Shown here in pieces: positions 1 to 3,922 of a DNA stretch of 5,490 nt. Every line of letters starts with the position of its first letter. Position 1 is the first letter of the stretch. Position numbers and translations under genes: made by a program. The stretch is from Anaerolineales bacterium. Its GTDB lineage: Bacteria > Chloroflexota > Anaerolineae > Anaerolineales > Villigracilaceae. Below the pieces are notes generated by a model. The model worked only from the letters and a program-made list of their open reading frames with translations, searched no databases and was not told the DNA's origin. Location of the stretch: contig JAOZOM010000126.1 of assembly GCA_029933275.1 (NCBI GenBank), positions 1 through 5,490 of the forward strand, read 5' to 3'.

Positions 1-1
1 T

Positions 2-760
2 ATGCACATTCTCGTTACCAACGATGACGGCGTTCACGCGCCCGGTCTGCTCGCCCTCGCAAAAGCGATGCGCCCTTTCGGAAAAATCACCGTTTTCGCC
101 CCCGACCACAATTGGTCGGCTTCGGGACATAGCAAAACACTGGGACGACCTCTCCGTGTGGACGAAGTTCAGCTCGCAGACGGGACTCCTGCCCTCGCAA
201 CGGATGGCGCACCCTCAGACTGCGTTGCGCTCGCCAATTTGGGGTTGATTCCCCCCGTAGACTTGGTCGTCAGCGGAATCAATCCCCATGCCAATATCGG
301 CGATGACATCACCTACTCAGGCACCGTCACATCGGCAATGGAAGCCGTTATTGGCGGCGTACCGGGATTAGCCTTCTCCCTCGAAACACCGCTTGGCTTA
401 GCAAGCCCCGATTACGCTCCCGCGGGCGAGATAGCGCGGCAAGTGGTAGAAAAAATCATCGCCGAAGAATTGCAAAAAGACCGCCTTTTGAGTGTCAATA
501 TCCCCTATCTACCTCTCAACGAAATCAAAGGCTTTCGAATCACCCGTCAAGGCGAGCGGATTTACCGCGACAAACTGATTAGCCGCGTAGACCCCTTCGG
601 ACGACCCTATTATTGGATTGGCGGCGAGCATCCGACCGGCAAAATGCTTCCAGATACCGATTTCGGCGCAATTAACGAGGGCTATGTTTCCATCACGCCT
701 TTGCAATTAGATATGACCGCACAAGAAGAAATGGCCCGATTGAAAAAGTGGACGTGGTAG
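2..760 (+). CDS. surE: 5'/3'-nucleotidase SurE (survival protein E)
   Basis: SurE proteins are metal-dependent phosphatases that remove phosphate from 5'- and 3'-nucleoside monophosphates, and in some species from short polyphosphate, in the cytoplasm. The 252-residue product is full family length and starts exactly where SurE proteins start, with MHILVTNDDG. The metal ligands are visible as D8 and D9 in TNDDG, S39 in the APDHNWSASGHS segment, and N94 in the SGIN motif. The following NIGDDITYSGTVTSAMEA (98-114) is the family's signature helix and loop. Only one base precedes the ATG in this window, so its ribosome binding site and promoter cannot be seen. The next gene begins 6 nt after the stop, so the two are probably co-transcribed. 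The usual Gly in SGINxG is replaced (SGINPHAN), a mild variation. Family assignment is secure; the physiological substrate is not known from sequence. Confidence 0.96.
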   Translation: MHILVTNDDGVHAPGLLALAKAMRPFGKITVFAPDHNWSASGHSKTLGRPLRVDEVQLADGTPALATDGAPSDCVALANLGLIPPVDLVVSGINPHANIGDDITYSGTVTSAMEAVIGGVPGLAFSLETPLGLASPDYAPAGEIARQVVEKIIAEELQKDRLLSVNIPYLPLNEIKGFRITRQGERIYRDKLISRVDPFGRPYYWIGGEHPTGKMLPDTDFGAINEGYVSITPLQLDMTAQEEMARLKKWTW

Positions 761-766
761 TTTTCA

Positions 767-1114
767 ATGCCCCGCTTCACCTCTCCCCCAAAACAGTTAG
801 ATTACAACATCCAAGTCTGGGAAATGGTGCGCCAAATCCCGACGGGCAAGGTTTGCTCCTATGGGCGTATCGCGGCGATGATTCCGCCGCCCAATAATAT
901 GAACCCAAAGAGCTATCTCGCCTTTGGGGCGCGCTGGGTCGGCGGCGCAATGGCAAAATGCCCCGATGATATTCCGTGGTGGCGCGTCGTCAATGCGCAG
1001 GGGAAAATCAGCGCACGCCCCAACGCCACAGATCAACGAGAATTACTCGAAGACGAGGGCATCATCTTCGATGCGCGCGGAAAAATAGATTTTAAGATTT
1101 ATTTGTGGGGATAA
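767..1114 (+). CDS. Alkyltransferase-like protein (ATL, MGMT-family without reactive cysteine)
   Basis: This 115-residue protein is the DNA-binding domain of the O6-alkylguanine-DNA alkyltransferase (Ogt/MGMT) family standing alone. The family core is clear: IPTGKVCSYGRIAAMI (24-39) with the presumed base-flipping Tyr32, then ARWVGGAMAKCPDDIPWWRVVN (55-76) with the Arg-finger position at R56. The active-site PCHRV motif reads PWWRVV here, so the alkyl-accepting Cys is Trp71 and the usual His is Trp72. That pattern defines ATL proteins. These bind O6-alkylguanine and hand the lesion to nucleotide excision repair rather than repairing it themselves (known for fission yeast Atl1 and bacterial homologues). 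The role here is inferred from family. No good Shine-Dalgarno precedes the ATG, which lies 6 nt after surE, so translational coupling is likely. Its last 16 bp overlap the end of the opposing methyltransferase gene. Confidence 0.88.
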   Translation: MPRFTSPPKQLDYNIQVWEMVRQIPTGKVCSYGRIAAMIPPPNNMNPKSYLAFGARWVGGAMAKCPDDIPWWRVVNAQGKISARPNATDQRELLEDEGIIFDARGKIDFKIYLWG

Positions 1115-1872
1115 TTTCTCTGTCTGACAACTTCAAAAATTAAAATCGCCCCTGCAATCGCGGCATTCAGCGATTCCATCTCTCCCGGCATGGGGATATG
1201 GATACTGTGCGCCGCCAAATCTCGTGCGGATTGGCTCGCCCCATTCGCCTCGCCGCCAATAATCAGGGCGCACGCGTTGTTTAGGCTTGCTTCCGTATAA
1301 ACGACATCCCCTCTCATTTCAGCCAAATAGACCGTTAAACCGCGTGTCTGATTCTTAATCTCATCCCAATCCATATTAACAATCGGGAGGTGGAAGTGCG
1401 CCCCCATCCCCGCGCGCAGCACTTTCGGGGCAAAAGCATCGGTTGTCCCCGGCGGGAGGAGAAGCGCATCCACATTTGCCGCGGCGGCGGTGCGGAGCAG
1501 GGTACCGAGATTGCCGGGATCGCGGATTTGGTCGAGGATTAGAAGGAAATCTGGGGAATCGGGAATTCGAAGTTGGGAATAGTCAAGAACAGCTAGAACG
1601 CCTTGTGAATTTTCGGTATCACTGACGGATTTAAGCAAAGCGGAATCTACTTCTTCAATCTCAATATCTTCTAAAGTAGATAATAATTCTTTCCCGCGTT
1701 CACTGAGGCTGCGATCATATAAAACAAAGCGGATTTTCCATTTTGCCGCGACCGCCTCTTCGAGCAAGCGCACGCCTTCAACGAGAAAAGCATTTTCCTT
1801 GCGCCGAGCTTTGGCGCGCCCCTGTAGGGAGCGAATGAGTTTAACTTTGGGGTTTTGGGGAGAGGTAATCAT
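1099..1872 (-). CDS. TrmH/SpoU-family RNA methyltransferase (2'-O-ribose, probably 23S rRNA)
   Basis: The product is an S-adenosylmethionine-dependent RNA 2'-O-ribose methyltransferase with the SPOUT trefoil-knot fold, 257 residues long, a normal length. Residues 1-95 form the substrate-binding N-domain typical of the rRNA branch, with ITSPQNPKVKLIRSL at the start and FLVEGVRLLEEA at 29-40. The catalytic domain shows all three SpoU motifs. Motif 1 is DQIRDPGNLGTLLRTA (114-129) with catalytic Arg127; motif 2 is LIIGGEANGAS (203-213) with Glu208; motif 3 is IPMPGEMESLNAAIAGAILIFEV (226-248) with Asn236. Close family members include RlmB, TsnR/AviRb and YsgA, but the exact nucleotide target cannot be told, so no symbol is given. 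It starts 24 nt after the macro-domain gene and has no obvious Shine-Dalgarno. A poor TACTTT lies 5 nt before the ATG. An RNA methyltransferase gene close behind rplT is a common bacterial arrangement and fits a ribosome-related job. Confidence 0.9.
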   Translation of the reverse strand: MITSPQNPKVKLIRSLQGRAKARRKENAFLVEGVRLLEEAVAAKWKIRFVLYDRSLSERGKELLSTLEDIEIEEVDSALLKSVSDTENSQGVLAVLDYSQLRIPDSPDFLLILDQIRDPGNLGTLLRTAAAANVDALLLPPGTTDAFAPKVLRAGMGAHFHLPIVNMDWDEIKNQTRGLTVYLAEMRGDVVYTEASLNNACALIIGGEANGASQSARDLAAHSIHIPMPGEMESLNAAIAGAILIFEVVRQRNYPHK

Positions 1873-1896
1873 GTAGAAAAGTAGGCTAAAAAAGTC

Positions 1897-2463
1897 TTAA
1901 AGATTTTCATAGTCTTTGAAAAATTTAAGATAGAGCTCTGCATCTGCTTGACCATAGAGGATTAGGCGAACTTCTTTTAGCGAAGAATCTGCGTTTTGGG
2001 TGAGGTATTGCTCAATAGTTAAGAAAATGATCTTTGCCGCGCGCTCTTTAGGAAAGCCGAATATCCCGGTCGAAATCGCGGGAAGTGAAAGGGAGGCAAG
2101 CCCAAGGTCAGATGCGACCCGCAGAGAGCCTTTTATCGCATCCGCCAGTTTTACGTCCTCATCCCCATCCCCCCAAACGGGACCGACCGCATGAATCACA
2201 TATTTGCAGGGCAATTCTCCGGCAGAGGTATAGGCGGGTTTGGCGTGACTGACTTCGCCATGTTCCCGCACCCAAACATCGCTTTCTTGCTGAATAATTT
2301 CGCCCCCACGACGAGAAATCGCCCATGCTACACCGCCGCCGTGTTGCAGACGGCTATTTGCCGCGTTGACAATTGCATCAACTTTCTCGGTAGTAATATC
2401 GCCTTGGACGATTTGAAAGGTTTTGTTGTTGGGCAGAGGGAAAGTAAAAATGGATTCGTTCAT
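1897..2463 (-). CDS. Macro-domain protein, AF1521-like (ADP-ribose binding / ADP-ribosyl hydrolase family)
   Basis: This 188-residue protein is a single macro domain. Such domains bind ADP-ribose and often hydrolyse O-acetyl-ADP-ribose or ADP-ribosyl groups on protein or nucleic acid. Visible motifs are GDIT (21-24), which contacts adenine; VNAANSRLQHGGGVAWAI (32-49), the phosphate and distal-ribose loop; YVIHAVGPVWG (88-98); and LPAISTGIFGFP (127-138), the second phosphate loop. In MacroD enzymes an Asp follows GGGGV; here the sequence is GGGVAW, as in the AF1521 group, so activity cannot be assumed to match MacroD. The ATG at 2463 was chosen because homology begins there. A longer reading from 2553 would cross the rplT terminator and overlap rplT, adding 30 unrelated residues. 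There is no Shine-Dalgarno before the start, but a TACAAT box sits 6 nt upstream. Cellular role unknown. Confidence 0.92.
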   Translation of the reverse strand: MNESIFTFPLPNNKTFQIVQGDITTEKVDAIVNAANSRLQHGGGVAWAISRRGGEIIQQESDVWVREHGEVSHAKPAYTSAGELPCKYVIHAVGPVWGDGDEDVKLADAIKGSLRVASDLGLASLSLPAISTGIFGFPKERAAKIIFLTIEQYLTQNADSSLKEVRLILYGQADAELYLKFFKDYENL

Positions 2464-2469
2464 GCCCCT

Positions 2470-2475
2470 ATTGTA
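2470..2475 (-). promoter_or_regulatory. Candidate -10 box for a leaderless macro-domain mRNA
   Basis: On the - strand TACAAT is followed by AGGGGC and then the ATG of the macro-domain gene, so transcription would begin at or next to the A of the start codon. It lies directly after the T-tract of the rplT terminator, where a new promoter would be needed. No -35 match is seen: the expected position falls inside the terminator stem. AGGGG resembles a Shine-Dalgarno but is too close to the ATG to work as one. The hexamer and spacing are seen; promoter function is inferred. Confidence 0.45.
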
Positions 2476-2479
2476 TCGC

Positions 2480-2514
2480 AAAAAAATAAGGGCGGGTCTC
2501 AGACCCGCCCTTAT
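2480..2514 (-). terminator. Intrinsic terminator of the infC-rpmI-rplT operon
   Basis: A perfect inverted repeat, with arms at 2486-2499 and 2501-2514, surrounds the GC-rich core AGGGCGGG/CCCGCCCT. In RNA the innermost bases would open to give a loop of about 3-5 nt and a stem of about 12 bp. On the - strand it is followed at once by seven T residues (2486 down to 2480). It starts 13 nt after the rplT stop. Stem strength, T-tract and position all fit a Rho-independent terminator for leftward transcription. The other strand has no comparable T-tract. Confidence 0.9.
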
Positions 2515-2527
2515 AAAATAGACGTTT

Positions 2528-2878
2528 TTACGCTTCTTGCGCTCTCGCCACAACGGCGGCGAAGGCTTCTGGATCGCGAACTGCCATATCGGCGAGCATT
2601 TTGCGATTGAGTTCGATATCTGCTTTTTTGAGCAAGTGAATCAGTTTGCTATAAGTGACACCGTTCAAACGAGCGGCGGCGTTGATGCGAGCAATCCACA
2701 ATCTGCGAAGGTCGCGGCGGCGATTGCGGCGGTCTCGGTAGGAATACCAGAGACTTTTGAGCATCGCTTCGTTTGCTCGGCGGAAAAGTTTGCTTTTTGA
2801 ACCATACTGACCTTTGGTCAGCTTAAGTACCTTCTTATGTCTTCGTCGTCCGTGAGGACCATTTTTTACTCTTGCCAT
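2528..2878 (-). CDS. rplT: 50S ribosomal protein L20 (bL20)
   Basis: L20 binds 23S rRNA early in large-subunit assembly and, in several bacteria, represses its own operon by binding mRNA. The 116-residue product is full length. The basic N-terminal tail (MARVKNGPHGRRRHKKVLKLTKGQYGSKSKL, written here as its start MARVKNGPHGRRRHKK and the block LKLTKGQYGSKSK) is diagnostic. It is followed by the rRNA-binding region SLWYSYRDRRNRRRDLRRLW (42-61) and the helical C-domain with IARINAAARLNG (62-73) and KADIELNRKMLADMAVRDPEAF. An AGGAG Shine-Dalgarno (2886-2890) lies 7 nt before the ATG. It is third in the infC operon, 91 nt after rpmI, a fairly long spacer that contains foldable repeats. A strong terminator follows. 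Confidence 0.98.
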   Translation of the reverse strand: MARVKNGPHGRRRHKKVLKLTKGQYGSKSKLFRRANEAMLKSLWYSYRDRRNRRRDLRRLWIARINAAARLNGVTYSKLIHLLKKADIELNRKMLADMAVRDPEAFAAVVARAQEA

Positions 2879-2909
2879 TTTTTATCTCCTGCGAACCCAG
2901 AGCGTCGGG

Positions 2910-2938
2910 ACGGTTTATGCCGTATTCCAGTTGAATAC
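2910..2938 (-). promoter_or_regulatory. Two mutually exclusive hairpins in the rpmI-rplT spacer
   Basis: The spacer between rpmI and rplT holds two short perfect inverted repeats. GTATTC (2922-2927) pairs with GAATAC (2933-2938) around a 5-nt loop. ACGG (2910-2913) pairs with CCGT (2920-2923) around a 6-nt loop. They share bases 2922-2923, so both cannot form fully at once. They sit about 20-50 nt before the rplT Shine-Dalgarno and lack a T-tract, so they are not terminators. A part in translational control, for example by L20, is speculation based on position. Confidence 0.4.
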
Positions 2939-2969
2939 ACTCAAGAGCTGCAACTAAAATTGAATAAAA

Positions 2970-3200
2970 CTATTTTTTCATATTCGGCGCAAGTCGTTTA
3001 ATGCGCTTGACCAATCCGCTGCCTTTAACTACAACCATTGAGTCGAGCAAAACTTTTGTGCGCTTAGAGGTACGACGACGGAAATGACTCTTGCCGCCTT
3101 TGGTTCGTACCAGTTTCCCAGAACCAGTCAGACGAAAACGTTTTGAAGTCGCCTTGTGGGTTTTGAGCTTATATTTCTTAACTTTCACTTTTTTTGCCAC
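2970..3200 (-). CDS. rpmI: 50S ribosomal protein L35 (bL35)
   Basis: L35 is a small, very basic protein of the large ribosomal subunit. The product has 76 residues, slightly longer than the usual 64-67, because of a few extra Lys/Val residues at the N-terminus (MAKKVKV) and a longer basic tail. The core is typical: KKYKLKTHKATSKRFRLTGSGK (8-29), then LVRTKGGKSHFRRRTSKRTK (30-49). The start is GTG, fixed by an AAAGGAG Shine-Dalgarno (3207-3213) 6 nt upstream; a nearby ATG at 3214-3216 is out of frame and lies ahead of that site. It lies between infC and rplT in the conserved operon order. The 75-nt gap from infC contains a hairpin that could modulate downstream expression. Confidence 0.96.
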   Translation of the reverse strand: MAKKVKVKKYKLKTHKATSKRFRLTGSGKLVRTKGGKSHFRRRTSKRTKVLLDSMVVVKGSGLVKRIKRLAPNMKK

Positions 3201-3223
3201 AATCTTCTCCTTTCATAAAAATA

Positions 3224-3249
3224 CCGTGGGCGAGGTCTTTCTCCCACGG
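3224..3249 (-). promoter_or_regulatory. Hairpin between infC and rpmI (possible attenuator or translational operator)
   Basis: In the transcript, CCGTGGG pairs perfectly with CCCACGG (7 bp, 12-nt loop) and is followed by TATTTTTA, then the rpmI Shine-Dalgarno about 10 nt later. A GC-rich stem followed by a T-run resembles a weak intrinsic terminator that would thin out transcription into rpmI-rplT. It equally could be a structure that affects L35 translation; in E. coli L20 binds mRNA structures near this junction. The fold is seen; the function is inferred. Confidence 0.5.
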
Positions 3250-3275
3250 AGATTAACTTCTAAGTAAAACAGGAA

Positions 3276-3788
3276 CTACTTATTCGGAGCCAAGATCAGC
3301 ATCATGCGACGACCTTCCATCTTGGGAGCCTGCTCAATCGTGCTGAGTTCAGATAGCTCTTCGGCGATCTCACGCAAATCTTCGAGTGCAATTTCAGGAT
3401 AATCCATCTCACGCCCTCGAAAACGGATGGTCACTTTGACCTTTTTCCCTTCTGCGAGCCAGCGTCTTGCATCCTTGACCTTAAAGCCACGATGATGGGC
3501 ATTGGTCTTCGGGCGCATCCTGATCTCTTTCATCTCAATCTTGGTCTGCTGTTTGCGCGCCTCTTTCTCTTTTTTAGATCGCTGGTAAAGGAACTTACCA
3601 AAATCCATTACACGGCAAACGGGCGGCTTGGCAGCCGGCGAAACCTCTACGAGATCAAGCCCTGCCTCAGCAGCAATATCCATCGCCTCTCTGAGCGTCA
3701 CAACCCCGATATTTTCACTTTCGGGACCAATCAGACGAACTTCCGGGCTGCGGATTCTTCCATTTATGCGAAATTTCTGTGCGCCTAT
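3276..3788 (-). CDS. infC: Translation initiation factor IF-3, with apparent AUA start codon
   Basis: IF-3 binds the 30S subunit, keeps 50S away and checks start codon-initiator tRNA pairing. Read from 3788 the product has 170 residues, the usual size. The N-domain contains FRINGRIRSPEVRLIGPESENIG (6-28), GLDLVEVSP (43-51) and PPVCRVMDFGKFLY (55-68). A Lys-rich linker (about 70-83) and KEIRMRP (87-93) lead into the C-domain with VKVTIRFRGREM and a final MMLILAPNK. A GTG at 3701 is only an internal Val in GVVTL; using it would delete about 29 conserved residues. Between the upstream in-frame TAG (3804-3806) and that point there is no ATG, GTG or TTG. AAGGAG (3795-3800) stands 6 nt before ATA (3786-3788), so AUA is the best start. 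Rare starts (AUU in E. coli) are a known infC trait, giving autoregulation. No thrS lies upstream. Confidence 0.95.
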   Translation of the reverse strand: MGAQKFRINGRIRSPEVRLIGPESENIGVVTLREAMDIAAEAGLDLVEVSPAAKPPVCRVMDFGKFLYQRSKKEKEARKQQTKIEMKEIRMRPKTNAHHRGFKVKDARRWLAEGKKVKVTIRFRGREMDYPEIALEDLREIAEELSELSTIEQAPKMEGRRMMLILAPNK

Positions 3789-3794
3789 GTGTTT

Positions 3795-3800
3795 CTCCTT
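3795..3800 (-). promoter_or_regulatory. Shine-Dalgarno that fixes the infC AUA start
   Basis: AAGGAG reads on the - strand with a 6-nt spacer (AAACAC) to ATA at 3786-3788, an optimal distance. No other in-frame codon that could initiate lies at a suitable distance: the next ATA (3765-3767) has no purine-rich site before it and would cut into the conserved RIN segment. Confidence 0.85.
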
Positions 3801-3801
3801 T

Positions 3802-3837
3802 GTCTATACAAATACAGACGACCAGCCAAGCGGCTGG
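3802..3837 (-). promoter_or_regulatory. Two-hairpin infC leader
   Basis: The predicted 5' leader of about 55 nt holds two adjacent stem-loops. The first to be transcribed pairs CCAGCC with GGCTGG (3832-3837 and 3822-3827) around a 4-nt loop. The second (3802-3819) has GTCT/AGAC plus two inner A-T pairs across one mismatch, with a 4-nt loop. It ends just one nucleotide before the Shine-Dalgarno. Neither has a T-tract long enough for a terminator. They may shape ribosome access or mRNA stability; this is inference from position. Confidence 0.45.
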
Positions 3838-3850
3838 CTTAGCGCGAGGG

Positions 3851-3880
3851 ATAATACCACAAGTCAAGAAGACTCGTCAA
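3851..3880 (-). promoter_or_regulatory. Sigma70-type promoter of infC-rpmI-rplT
   Basis: On the - strand TTGACG (3875-3880) and TATTAT (3851-3856) are separated by 18 bp, one mismatch each from the -35 and -10 consensus. The -10 is preceded by TGTGG. The start of transcription would fall near 3843-3844, about 55 nt before the infC start codon. It lies in the 134-nt gap between the stop of the upstream surface-protein gene and infC, where an operon promoter is expected. Confidence 0.75.
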
Positions 3881-3922
3881 TCGGATTTAACGGGATCGCG
3901 CGTGTTTTTGGCTTGATTCCCT

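Noticed and set aside
1878..1883. TACTTT as a promoter for the RNA methyltransferase gene
   Set aside because: It is a poor -10 match with no -35 at the proper distance; co-transcription with the macro-domain gene 24 nt upstream is as likely.
2..2463. A combined alkylation-repair/ADP-ribose defence system formed by ATL, macro domain and methyltransferase
   Set aside because: The genes are on opposite strands and each belongs to a common stand-alone family; nothing in the sequence links them functionally.
2464..2553. An extended start for the macro-domain gene (30 extra residues from 2553)
   Set aside because: It would overlap the end of rplT and translate the terminator hairpin, the extra residues resemble no macro-domain N-terminus, and the ATG at 2463 is where homology starts.
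2191..2610. Rightward 139-codon frame opposite the macro-domain gene and rplT end
   Set aside because: It spans two well supported leftward genes and a terminator and shows no recognisable protein features.
3276..3701. A 141-residue IF-3 starting at GTG 3701
   Set aside because: This GTG encodes the Val in GVVTL within the conserved N-domain, there is no Shine-Dalgarno before it, and the homologous reading continues upstream to 3788.
3851..3871. TTGACT close to TATTAT as the infC -35 box
   Set aside because: Only 5 bp separate it from the -10 hexamer; the TTGACG further upstream at 18 bp fits instead.
3892..3921. Imperfect inverted repeat after the surface-protein stop as a terminator
   Set aside because: The stem has a bulge and a long loop, and no T-tract follows it on the - strand.
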